Below, in pieces: positions 7,631 to 17,073 of a DNA stretch of 35,013 nt. How positions within the stretch are numbered: position 1 is the first letter of the stretch; the number at the start of each line of letters is the position of its first letter. Both the position numbers and the translations under genes were made by a program. Under the pieces are notes generated by a model. It saw only the letters and a program-made list of their open reading frames with translations. It was not told the origin of the DNA and ran no database searches. The DNA comes from Nitrobacter winogradskyi (GTDB lineage: Bacteria; Pseudomonadota; Alphaproteobacteria; Rhizobiales; Xanthobacteraceae): positions 1 through 35,013 of the forward strand of contig NZ_BJNF01000012.1 in assembly GCF_006539545.1 (NCBI RefSeq), given 5' to 3'.

Positions 7631-8758
7631 ATGATGATCAAACGCATTCTGACGGTTTTTGCGGCGATCGCAGCAGGGGCAGGGGGAATCTCGTTAGCCT
7701 CGGCGCAGGGATACCCGCCGCCGAGCCCGATCTATTCCACGCCGCCCTCCGCTTATCCGGGTGAAGACGACCGTTCAGGCGCGGTCGATGCGCTTCCCGG
7801 TTTCGATCCGGCCGACGATCAATCGATGCAGCGGCGCAATTCCGTCGAGTTGCCGCCGCCCGGCCCCGTGATGTCGCCGGACGATCCGCGCTACGGCAGT
7901 CCCGGTTCCTCGCCGGTTTATTCGGATCGCGAACCCTCGCCTGGCCCGGTGATGTCTCCCGACGATCCCCGTTACGGACAGCCCGGCCCCACGCCGTATC
8001 AATATCAGACCCGCGCGCCGGAAACAGTCGCTTCCACCGGCGGACCGGATGCGGGCTTCAGGCCGCCGGCTCCCGTCGGCGCGGACGGCCGGCCGGCCCC
8101 GATGTCGGCGCTGCCGCCGGATGAGCAGCCGGAGGTCGATCAGGGCGGTGAGAAGCAACTGCCGGAGAGGCTGCGCCGCAAGGAAGTCAGTTTCTCCACC
8201 AAGGAGCCGGCGGGCACCATCGTGGTCGATACGTCGAACACGCACCTGTACTATATTCTCGGCAACAATCGCGCGGTCCGCTACGGCGTGCGCGTTGGCC
8301 GCGACGGCTTCACCTGGGCCGGCGTGCAGAAGATCAGCCGCAAGGCGGAATGGCCGGACTGGCATCCGCCGACCGAAATGATCGAACGTCAGCCTTATCT
8401 GCCGCGCTTCATGGCGGGTGGTCCCGGCAATCCGCTGGGCGCGCGCGCCATGTATCTCGGTTCGACAGTCTATCGCATCCACGGCACCAATCAGCCTTCG
8501 ACGATCGGCAAGTTCGTGTCGTCGGGCTGTATCGGTATGCTCAATGATGACGTGTCGGATCTGTTCGATCGCGTAAAGGTCGGTACGCGCGTTGTCGTGC
8601 TGCCGGGCGGTCCGCCGCGCACGGACACGACCGCTTCTACGCAGCCGGCTCCGGCGTCCAGCGGGGCGACAACCCCGCAACCGCCGCAGACGGCGAGCCT
8701 GCCCGGAACCCAGCCGACCTCGGTGCCGCCGCTGCCGGAACCGGTCACGGTCCGGTAG
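7631..8758 (+). CDS. L,D-transpeptidase (YkuD domain), exported
   Basis: The 375-residue protein begins with a signal peptide (MMIKRILTVFAAIAAGAGG, with a cut near ASAQG). A Pro-rich disordered region (about 25-185) contains the 13-residue unit PGPVMSPDDPRYG twice. The YkuD catalytic domain spans about 195-325 and starts at GTIVVDTSNTHLYYIL. The active-site motif HGTNQPSTIGKFVSSGCIGM places His284 and Cys300. A Pro/Thr-rich tail follows. It should form 3-3 cross-links in peptidoglycan or attach proteins to it, in the periplasm. AAGGG lies just upstream of the ATG at 7631; the next codon is also ATG. The gene appears to be monocistronic. Confidence 0.92.
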   Translation: MMIKRILTVFAAIAAGAGGISLASAQGYPPPSPIYSTPPSAYPGEDDRSGAVDALPGFDPADDQSMQRRNSVELPPPGPVMSPDDPRYGSPGSSPVYSDREPSPGPVMSPDDPRYGQPGPTPYQYQTRAPETVASTGGPDAGFRPPAPVGADGRPAPMSALPPDEQPEVDQGGEKQLPERLRRKEVSFSTKEPAGTIVVDTSNTHLYYILGNNRAVRYGVRVGRDGFTWAGVQKISRKAEWPDWHPPTEMIERQPYLPRFMAGGPGNPLGARAMYLGSTVYRIHGTNQPSTIGKFVSSGCIGMLNDDVSDLFDRVKVGTRVVVLPGGPPRTDTTASTQPAPASSGATTPQPPQTASLPGTQPTSVPPLPEPVTVR

Positions 8759-8777
8759 AAGCAACGTTCGATCCACG

Positions 8778-8798
8778 CCCGCGCACGACGCGGGGGAT
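8778..8798 (+). terminator. Possible terminator after the L,D-transpeptidase
   Basis: CCCGCG (8778-8783) pairs with CGCGGG (8789-8794) around CACGA, followed by GGATTTAACG. The stem is short and the T-run weak. It starts 20 bases after the stop codon. Confidence 0.4.
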
Positions 8799-8834
8799 TT
8801 AACGATGTTCGCCTGCGAAGGTTCTCTTAACGGG

Positions 8835-8888
8835 GACGGGTGTTCGTCCTCGGGGGCAAGCCCGAGAATGCTTTACTCGAAAACGCTT
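8835..8888 (-). repeat. Dispersed palindromic element, copy D (degenerate)
   Basis: CTCGGGGGCAAGCCCGAG followed by AATGCTTTACTCGAAAACGCTT matches the right half of the minus-strand element with several changes. It ends five bases before the stop codon of the small gene at 8893. Confidence 0.65.
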
Positions 8889-8892
8889 CAAC

Positions 8893-9087
8893 TCATCGCA
8901 GCGCGCGTATCCGTGCGCCCTTGAGCCACGTGGCGATGGTCTCGACCATCTCGATGTAATAGTGGCCGTAGTCCTGTGTGACTTCGCAGCCGGGATGCGG
9001 CGGCCTTGAGTGACGATCAAGCCCGCGCAGCGGATGATCGAGGCGTGGCGTTCTCTGCGAGAAGGAATGGGGTCGGAAATCGGCCAT
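8893..9087 (-). CDS. Small protein of unknown function (64 aa)
   Basis: The predicted product starts MADFRPHSFSQRTPRLDHPL and ends with the helical-looking segment VTQDYGHYYIEMVETIATWL and KGARIRALR. I do not recognise a family. Support for translation is a good ribosome site on the minus strand (GAAGGA, 8 bases before the ATG) and G/C in most third positions throughout. It contains one cysteine and has no signal peptide. It follows another small gene on the same strand (9170-9376) with 82 bases between them, and its stop lies next to a degenerate repeat copy. The competing frames in this stretch have much poorer codon bias. Confidence 0.55.
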   Translation of the reverse strand: MADFRPHSFSQRTPRLDHPLRGLDRHSRPPHPGCEVTQDYGHYYIEMVETIATWLKGARIRALR

Positions 9088-9169
9088 CAGATGTTCCTTC
9101 GTCTTGCTTCGCCGATCGACGTGACGATACGCGATGTTACGTGGCGCCGCCTGCTGGTGTGCGGCCCGT

Positions 9170-9376
9170 TCATTGGGAGCGGGCCGGCGGTTGCTCGCCG
9201 TGCTTGGCCCGCCAGGCGGGTCCGGGTCCGCGCATGTAATGCAGTTCGGGCCGGTAGGAGTTGAACGCGATCGCGATGAATTCGCGCCATCGCGCGCGAA
9301 TGCCGTGAAGCCGTTCGCGCTGGTGATCCTGCTTTTCGGTCCGGTTGGAGGCTGACGCCGATACGCTGGTCGCCAT
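9170..9376 (-). CDS. Small basic protein of unknown function (68 aa)
   Basis: The product starts MATSVSASASNRTEKQDHQR and contains LHGIRARWREFIAIAFNSYR and PELHYMRGPGPAWRAK. It is rich in Arg, Ala and aromatic residues, with no signal peptide or membrane helix. The third codon position is G or C in the large majority of codons, which separates it from the overlapping frames. AAGGC lies about 11 bases before the ATG. I do not recognise it. It may share a transcript with the gene at 8893-9087. Function cannot be inferred. Confidence 0.55.
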   Translation of the reverse strand: MATSVSASASNRTEKQDHQRERLHGIRARWREFIAIAFNSYRPELHYMRGPGPAWRAKHGEQPPARSQ

Positions 9377-9777
9377 GATTGTTACTGCCTTGATACTGCC
9401 GGGTTGAGCGCGAGATTCCTGACCGTCCCGATGCTCGTCTCGCCATTCTTCACTGATTCAATTAAAAGGCGGTTTGAATGAGACGAAACGGGCTATTGCT
9501 TTCGTCAACCTTTCTGTGTGGTTAAGGCAAGGTTGCCCTTTCGCCGCCGCGCGGCTACATCAGCGGGCAGCAAACTTCCAGAAACCAGCGCCCCTGAATT
9601 CGAAGTCCGGCCCCCGCGGTCTGTTCAGCGGCTTTGGCTTCAAGAGGCGCAAGCTTTCGGTCGGTCGGCGTGCGGCCCGGTTGAAAGGTTTTCCTGACGG
9701 TCTCCCCGCAAGGCGGAAGAGAACGTTCTGAACGCCGTCGCCGCGACGCTTGGATATCACGCAGTTTAGGGGTCACG
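9377..9777. other. Intergenic region upstream of ettA, nothing clear
   Basis: About 400 bases with a few open frames on both strands, none with a ribosome site or convincing codon bias. It should contain the ettA promoter and that of the small minus-strand gene. I see no repeat element or strong hairpin. Confidence 0.5.
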
Positions 9778-11430
<1,653 letters not shown>

Positions 11431-11448
11431 GAACCCTCCTTTAGCGTA

Positions 11449-12939
11449 CTACCGCAGCGAGGCGAGGTTTTTGACGATTCTTATGGACGGTAGCGATGTC
11501 GCTTTGCATGAAGTGGCGACAATGACACGGGCGCGGCAGAACCGTGCGCGTCCTGCTTCGACGTCGACCTTCGGGCAGCGTTTCTCCGAGTCCTGTCCGA
11601 ACTGCGGATCCTCGCTATACACATAAACTATTCGGGCTGAATTGCGGGTGCCGATCGTTCCCCACGAAAAAAGCCCGCCGATATGAAAGTAATCCAGTTC
11701 GCCTGCATAGTAGCGGCAGTCTTTGATTTCGCCGGGCCAGAGCGTTCCAGCCACTTTTTCAACAGGAAGGGAGGATGGCGCCTTTCGCATGAAGTCGAGC
11801 GACGTGAGGTTGGTTGTTGCATAGGCCGCCGTAAAATAGTCCTCGAACGCATTGGCGAAACGACGGCCGTTCTCCGCACAGGCCTTTTTGAGCAGGTCGG
11901 AGCCGATCAACAGCGAATAGTTTTGTGGATTGCAGACCGTCGCCTGCGCGTTGGCCTCCTGGAACGCAGCGGCAATTTTTGCGCCGTCGAGGTCGAGAGA
12001 CTGCTTGAGCTTTTGTAGGTCCGGCAACCGATTTGCGCGGTCTCGAACCAGCGACGATAGCTCCAGCATCTCCTTTGTAGTTTGAACGGTTGGCGCTACG
12101 GCCCTTACTGCCGCCTCAGTTGGCTCGATCCGCAGCGTATCGAACGCGTCCTTGACATCCGCGTTGCCCATATAGGCTCTCACGAATCCTCCAGCGTCGG
12201 CGTGGTAGCCGGCGATCCTGATCCGCTCCCGGGCGAGGTTCTCCTTTTCGCGCTCCTGCCGGCGAAATTCCTTGTCCATGGCGGCGGACTCGCGGGCTTC
12301 CTCTGCGGCCTGTCGCGCGTTTTCTTCCAGAAGATCGCCGACGCGCTTCGTCTGCTCTTCGATCCGCCCGAGACGGGCAAGGAACGCGTCCTGAACAGTG
12401 CTTGCGCCCGGAATGATTTCGGCAAGCGCGCCGTTGGCATCGGCATCGCGAACAAAGTGTTGCAGTCCCCACCAGCCTGATGAGAACAGAAACAGGAGGC
12501 CGCACAGGAAGGCCCCGCTTTGCAGCAGGGGACGGGATGTTTTTGCAAGGCTCGATCCAAGCAGCAATACGATGCCGCCGATGGCCGAACTGACGATGAT
12601 TGGTACGGTGAGTTCGAGCAGCGGTTTGACGAAGTCGGCAACAGTCGAAATCAGGCCGGCGATGGCTCCGTATTTGAGCTTGGCCTCGGTCGATAGGTTG
12701 CGGATCGGTTTGAGCAGTCGATCGAAGCGCGATGGGCTTTGTGTGTAGCCGCGCTCGATATCATCGATTGTTCGGTCGAGTTCGTAGAGGGCGTCAAGCA
12801 GGCTAGCCCGATCCTGGGTTTTCTCGATGGCCCTATGCAGAACGTCTTTCACCCGCCCGTAGACGGCGTGTCGCTCCCCGGCGTTGGTTGCATCGATGAG
12901 CGCAAGCTGGTGGGTAATGATGGCGTGAAAGTCGGGCAT
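11449..12939 (-). CDS. Unrecognised membrane protein with coiled coil and Cys-containing C-terminal domain
   Basis: The 496-residue product opens with a soluble helical region (about 1-85, MPDFHAIITHQLALIDATNA). Hydrophobic segments follow at about 95-140 (AIAGLISTVADFVKPLL and IIVSSAIGGIVLLLGS) and 150-170 (SGAFLCGLLFLFSSGWWGL). Next is a long Arg/Glu-rich coiled coil (about 200-245, containing EEQTKRVGDLLEENARQ) and a C-terminal domain with scattered cysteines (CNPQNYSLL, KKACAENG, IKDCRYYAG, EKRCPKV, RFCRARV, ATSCKAT). No known motif is visible. Possible starts are 12939, 12972 and 13230; none has a strong ribosome site, and I chose the one where helical, charged sequence begins. It is divergent from the AI-2E transporter gene. 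Codon bias is somewhat weaker than in its neighbours. Confidence 0.72.
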   Translation of the reverse strand: MPDFHAIITHQLALIDATNAGERHAVYGRVKDVLHRAIEKTQDRASLLDALYELDRTIDDIERGYTQSPSRFDRLLKPIRNLSTEAKLKYGAIAGLISTVADFVKPLLELTVPIIVSSAIGGIVLLLGSSLAKTSRPLLQSGAFLCGLLFLFSSGWWGLQHFVRDADANGALAEIIPGASTVQDAFLARLGRIEEQTKRVGDLLEENARQAAEEARESAAMDKEFRRQEREKENLARERIRIAGYHADAGGFVRAYMGNADVKDAFDTLRIEPTEAAVRAVAPTVQTTKEMLELSSLVRDRANRLPDLQKLKQSLDLDGAKIAAAFQEANAQATVCNPQNYSLLIGSDLLKKACAENGRRFANAFEDYFTAAYATTNLTSLDFMRKAPSSLPVEKVAGTLWPGEIKDCRYYAGELDYFHIGGLFSWGTIGTRNSARIVYVYSEDPQFGQDSEKRCPKVDVEAGRARFCRARVIVATSCKATSLPSIRIVKNLASLR

Positions 12940-13203
12940 GATGGGGCGGGCAGGCCGAGGAGACTCCACCATGACATAGCGGAGATCGAGCGGCAACGGA
13001 TGGCTTGTGGGGACGCGGTGGCGCGGACTATCCACCTTCTCCGTCAGTCGCATCTTAATCAGCGACTGATAGGGCAGGTCGCGCTTGTTGGCGGTGATCC
13101 TGATCTGCTCAAGCAGGCTGACCGGCGGCCGCGCAGCGAAATTGCCGGCGGTTGGCAATAATCCGCAGTACTGAGGCGGCAGGCAAGGCAAGGGAAGCAA
13201 CGC

Positions 13204-15327
13204 ATGGGGATGAAATCTCCGGTTCGCCATCGTCGGAACACGATGGAACCAAATCCCTCCCTGGCCATTGATGGACCACGAATATCGAGGTCATCGGCGG
13301 TGAGTCTGGATCTGGACGCGAGGGTTGCGCCGCGGATGGCGGGAGGAGGGTTCGGCGATCGGGCACTGGCTTCGGCCGTTATCGCCGCGCTTGTGATCTG
13401 CGGGCTGTATGTTGGGCGCGAGATTTTCGTGCCGATCGTGCTGGCCGTGCTTTTGAGCTTCGTGCTTGCCCCGCTGGTGGATATTCTGGAACGATGGCAT
13501 TTCCCACGCGCCGCCAGCGTGCCCGTCGTGGTCCTGCTTGCCTTCATCGCCATTTTCGCTCTTGGCGGCCTGATCGTGAGGGAGGTCAGAGGACTCGCGG
13601 ACAGCCTCCCAAGTTACCAGCAGACCATGCAGCAAAAGATCCAGTCGCTGCGGGCGCTGACGGCGACAGGGCCGCTGGATCGCGCTGCGGAGCTTCTTCA
13701 GAATCTCGGCAAGGAAATCAGCGGACCACAGAGCCTGCCGCCACCGGCGGAAATTTCGCCCTCGTCCAGAACGGCCGAGCCGCTCAAACCCATCCCCGTC
13801 GAGGTGCGCACGCCGCCGCAGTCCGCCCTTGAGAATATCTCCGCGCTCATCAGCCCGCTGCTGCATCCGCTGGCGACGATCGGCATCGTGGTGGTGTTCG
13901 TGATCTTCATCCTGTTCCAGCGAGAAGATCTGCGCAACCGGTTCATCAAGCTGGCGGGATCGAATGATCTGCAGTCCGCGACGGCGGCGATCGACGACGC
14001 GGCCGGCCGTCTCAGCCGTCTTCTCCTGATGCAGGTCCTGCTCAATACTGGATTCGGGGTGATCGTGGCCTCCGGGCTCCTGCTGATCGGCGTTCCCAGC
14101 GCCATCCTCTGGGGAATTTTGGCCGCGATCATGCGTTTCGTGCCCTATGTCGGGCCGTTCATCGCCGCGTTTTTTCCCCTGACGCTGGCCGTTGCGGTCG
14201 ATCCCGGCTGGTCGATGCTGCTGTGGAGCGGCGCGCTCATTCTGCTGACGGAGTTGATCGTCGGTCAGGTGTTCGACCCCTTGCTGGTGGGACACAGCAG
14301 CGGATTGTCGCCGGTCGCCGTCGTGGTTTCGGCGACGTTCTGGACCGCGCTGTGGGGACCGATCGGGCTTGTCCTCGCGACCCCGCTGACGATCTGTCTC
14401 GTCGTGCTCGGCCGCCATGTCGAACAACTCAGGTTTCTGGACATCCTGCTGGGTGATCGGCCCGCGCTGTCGCCGCCGGAGCTGTTCTATCAGCGGATGC
14501 TGGCCGACGATCCGGCGGAGGCCGTCGAGATGGCGGAGAAGTTTCTGAAGGAGCGCTCGCTTGCCGAATATTATGAGAACGTCGCGCTGAAGGGCCTGAT
14601 GCTGGCGCAGGCCGATCTTAAGCGCGAGCGGTTGTTGCCGGATCGCGTGGCCGAAATCAGGGACAGCGTCGCCGAGGTCATCGAGGGGCTGGCTTCTGAA
14701 TTCGATGATGTCCTGGGGGGGCATCAAACGAAGGACGACGCCGATCAATCGGACGTGACGGCCGATGCCCCGATGCCCGAACTGCCGTTCATCATCCGCG
14801 AGGGATTGCCGGCGGACTGGCAGGCCGATCATCCCGTGCTTTGCGTCGCCGAGCGCAGCGATCTCGATCAGGCGGCTGCGATGTTCCTGGCCGAGATCCT
14901 GTCGAAGCACGGTCTTGGGGCGCGAGCCGCGAGCAAGGAGGAGACCTCGACAAGTGGAATTTTCCAGCTTGACGCCTCGGGCGTGATGCTCGTGTGCATC
15001 TCGACGCTCGATGACGGCAGTCCGGCCCATACCCGCCATCTCGTGCGCAAGCTCCGCCGCAAGATGCCACAGGCGCGGATACTGGTTTGTTGCTGGGGAT
15101 GCACCAACAGCGGAATGGCAAGAGAGCATCTCAAGGCCGATGCGGTCGCGGAGAATCTGGGGGAGGCCGCCGCCTATTGCCTGTCGCTGGTCGATCAAAC
15201 CGTCGTGCAAGATGGTGTGCACGTGAATGGCCTCATTCCGCATGCGCGACATCAGCCGCTGCCGGTTGCCAGGCAGAAGCAGCCGGCCGCGAGCGCTGGC
15301 CGCGGAGGGACTTCACGCCACAAATAA
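13204..15327 (+). CDS. AI-2E/PerM-family membrane transporter with extra C-terminal domain
   Basis: The 707-residue protein has the AI-2E transporter fold (DUF20): hydrophobic helices from about residue 55 to 420, including REIFVPIVLAVLLSFVLAPL, the amphipathic SLPSYQQTMQQKIQSLRAL, and RFVPYVGPFIAAFFPLTLAV. The substrate is unknown; family members have been linked to AI-2 or ion export. After the membrane part comes a helical linker (about 430-515), then a soluble alpha/beta domain (about 527-680, PVLCVAERSDLDQAAAMFLA, ARILVCCWGCTNSGMA) reminiscent of a Rossmann-like or cobalamin-binding-type fold. Standard family members are about 350 residues long. The ATG at 13204 has AAGGGA 8 bases upstream; ATG 13243 (MEPNPSL) is the alternative. 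Confidence 0.85.
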   Translation: MGMKSPVRHRRNTMEPNPSLAIDGPRISRSSAVSLDLDARVAPRMAGGGFGDRALASAVIAALVICGLYVGREIFVPIVLAVLLSFVLAPLVDILERWHFPRAASVPVVVLLAFIAIFALGGLIVREVRGLADSLPSYQQTMQQKIQSLRALTATGPLDRAAELLQNLGKEISGPQSLPPPAEISPSSRTAEPLKPIPVEVRTPPQSALENISALISPLLHPLATIGIVVVFVIFILFQREDLRNRFIKLAGSNDLQSATAAIDDAAGRLSRLLLMQVLLNTGFGVIVASGLLLIGVPSAILWGILAAIMRFVPYVGPFIAAFFPLTLAVAVDPGWSMLLWSGALILLTELIVGQVFDPLLVGHSSGLSPVAVVVSATFWTALWGPIGLVLATPLTICLVVLGRHVEQLRFLDILLGDRPALSPPELFYQRMLADDPAEAVEMAEKFLKERSLAEYYENVALKGLMLAQADLKRERLLPDRVAEIRDSVAEVIEGLASEFDDVLGGHQTKDDADQSDVTADAPMPELPFIIREGLPADWQADHPVLCVAERSDLDQAAAMFLAEILSKHGLGARAASKEETSTSGIFQLDASGVMLVCISTLDDGSPAHTRHLVRKLRRKMPQARILVCCWGCTNSGMAREHLKADAVAENLGEAAAYCLSLVDQTVVQDGVHVNGLIPHARHQPLPVARQKQPAASAGRGGTSRHK

Positions 15328-15336
15328 TCGGCAGTG

Positions 15337-15410
15337 ATAGCGTTCTCAAACGAAGCATGTCCTCCGGCTTGACGTGAGGATGGAGGCCGGTTCGTGTATG
15401 GAAACGCGTC
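15337..15410 (+). repeat. Dispersed palindromic element, copy E (diverged)
   Basis: The copy runs from ATAGCGTTCTCAAACGAAGC through CATGTCCTCCGGCTTGA to GAAACGCGTC. It begins 10 bases after the transporter stop codon. The central GGGCTTGAGCCC hairpin is partly lost. Confidence 0.8.
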
Positions 15411-15506
15411 AGATCACATGATGAGGTCCATCGCCGCTTCCGTGAAGGGGTGAAGGATCGTAGGCTCGCCGCAGTTGATTGATGTCGAAAGGAGGACCGG
15501 GACGCG

Positions 15507-16277
15507 ATGGACGATTGGAGCGCCGAGCAATATCTGAAGTTCGAGGACGAGCGGACCAGGCCGTCGCGCGATCTGTTGGCGCAGATCCCGCTGAGCGCTC
15601 CGCGCAAGGTCGTCGATATCGGTTGTGGTCCCGGCAATTCCACCGAACTCCTGGTCGCGCGCTGGCCGCAGGCCGAGGTCATCGGGATTGATACATCCGC
15701 CGACATGCTGCGGCGGGCGCGCGAGCGGCTGCCGGGATACACGTTCATCGAAGTCAACGTCGCGCACTGGGTCCCGCCTGCGGATGCCGACCTTCTATTC
15801 GCCAATGCGATCTTCCAGTGGGTCCCGGATCATCTGCGGCAGTTGCAGCGTCTGCTTGGTGCGCTGCCGTCAGGCGGCGTGCTGGCGATGCAGATGCCGG
15901 ACAATCTCGACGAGCCAAGTCATGTGATGATGCGCGAGGTGGCGCATTCGGGACCGTGGCGCGAAAGACTTGCGGACGCCGCGCGGGCGAAAGACCTGCT
16001 GGCGCGGCCCGGCGCCTACTATGACGCATTGCGGCCGTTGTGCGAGCGCATCGAGATCTGGCATACGGTTTATAATCATGTCCTTGAGGACACCACGGCG
16101 ATCGTCGAGTGGGTCAAGGGCACGGGATTGCGGCCTTTCGTCGATCTTCTGGAGCCGATGGAAAGGAAAGAGTTCCTGCGCGAATATACCGCGCGCGTCG
16201 CAGCCGCTTACCAGCCCCAGGCGGATGGCAAGGTGCTGCTGCGTTTTCCGCGCTTTTTCGTCGTCGCGATCAGATAA
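15507..16277 (+). CDS. tam: Trans-aconitate 2-methyltransferase
   Basis: The 256-residue protein is a class I SAM-dependent methyltransferase of the Tam family. The SAM-binding motif [15 protein letters not shown] is at about 35-49, the acidic strand end [12 protein letters not shown] at about 57, and [12 protein letters not shown] at about 95-106. The family-typical opening [21 protein letters not shown] and ending [11 protein letters not shown] are both present. It methylates trans-aconitate, a by-product that inhibits aconitase, using S-adenosylmethionine in the cytoplasm. AAAGGAGG lies about 11 bases upstream of the ATG. No partner gene adjoins it, and length agrees with the E. coli enzyme. 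Confidence 0.93.
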   Translation: MDDWSAEQYLKFEDERTRPSRDLLAQIPLSAPRKVVDIGCGPGNSTELLVARWPQAEVIGIDTSADMLRRARERLPGYTFIEVNVAHWVPPADADLLFANAIFQWVPDHLRQLQRLLGALPSGGVLAMQMPDNLDEPSHVMMREVAHSGPWRERLADAARAKDLLARPGAYYDALRPLCERIEIWHTVYNHVLEDTTAIVEWVKGTGLRPFVDLLEPMERKEFLREYTARVAAAYQPQADGKVLLRFPRFFVVAIR

Positions 16278-16481
16278 TCAGCGCGAGCCGATTCAGGCGA
16301 GCACAGAAGAACAAGGCTCGCGGGGGTTTTGCTCCATCGATGATGGCACACGCACGTCCGGCGCGAAATCAGATGGGAGCCATGCCGCCTTGCTTCACGT
16401 TGCATTTTGTCGCGGGCGGACGTCTCGATTCCGTCACAGGGAATCGAATAGAACGCTCTCCCGTCACGACGAGACCCCACG

Positions 16482-17072
16482 ATGTCCCCGATCCCTGAAA
16501 CTCCACCGTCCTCGAAGGTTGCCGCCACGACGCTGCGCCCGCTGCCGATGCTGATCTTTTCCTCGCGCTGGCTTCAGCTTCCCCTTTATATCGGCCTGAT
16601 CGTCGCTCAGGGCGTTTATGTGGTTCTGTTTCTGAAGGAGCTATGGCATCTCATCGGGCACTCCTTCGACTTTTCCGAACAGCAGATCATGCTGGTGGTG
16701 CTTGGCCTCATCGACGTAGTGATGATCTCGAATCTTCTGGTGATGGTCATTGTCGGCGGCTACGAGACCTTCGTGTCGCGGCTCAATCTCAAAGGCCATC
16801 CCGACGAGCCCGAGTGGCTCGGCCATGTCAACGCCAGTGTTCTCAAGATCAAGCTCGCGATGGCGATCATCGGCATCTCGTCGATCCATCTCCTGAGAAC
16901 CTTCATTGAGGCTGGAAACCTTGGGACCGAGCGCGCCATGAATTATACGCAAACCGGTGTCATGTGGCAGACCATCATCCACGTCGTATTCATCTTTTCG
17001 GCAATCGGCATTGCGCTTGCGGATCGTATCGCGAATGAGGGGAACGGATCGAACGGCGAGGCGAAGCATTAG
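16482..17072 (+). CDS. UPF0114 (YqhA/TIGR00645) family membrane protein
   Basis: The 196-residue protein has four hydrophobic helices (about 36-55 [15 protein letters not shown], 67-90 [20 protein letters not shown], 123-140 [17 protein letters not shown], 163-180 [17 protein letters not shown]). It also has the family-typical segments [31 protein letters not shown] and the [12 protein letters not shown] region. Function of the family is unknown; it is an inner-membrane protein. The start [11 protein letters not shown] has only a weak ribosome site. The stop is one base from the start of the lytic transglycosylase gene, so the two are probably translationally coupled. Confidence 0.92.
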   Translation: MSPIPETPPSSKVAATTLRPLPMLIFSSRWLQLPLYIGLIVAQGVYVVLFLKELWHLIGHSFDFSEQQIMLVVLGLIDVVMISNLLVMVIVGGYETFVSRLNLKGHPDEPEWLGHVNASVLKIKLAMAIIGISSIHLLRTFIEAGNLGTERAMNYTQTGVMWQTIIHVVFIFSAIGIALADRIANEGNGSNGEAKH

Positions 17073-17073
17073 C

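Noticed and set aside
9474-9731. 85-codon frame upstream of ettA
   Set aside because: Starts with TTG, lacks ribosome site and shows weak codon bias.
13231-13553. Minus-strand frame and extended starts of the 11449 gene overlapping the transporter gene
   Set aside because: They overlap the well-supported plus-strand start with AAGGGA and have no conserved features.
13291-15252. 653-codon open frame opposite the AI-2E transporter
   Set aside because: Charged Arg/Gln/His-rich antisense translation of a membrane protein gene; typical shadow.
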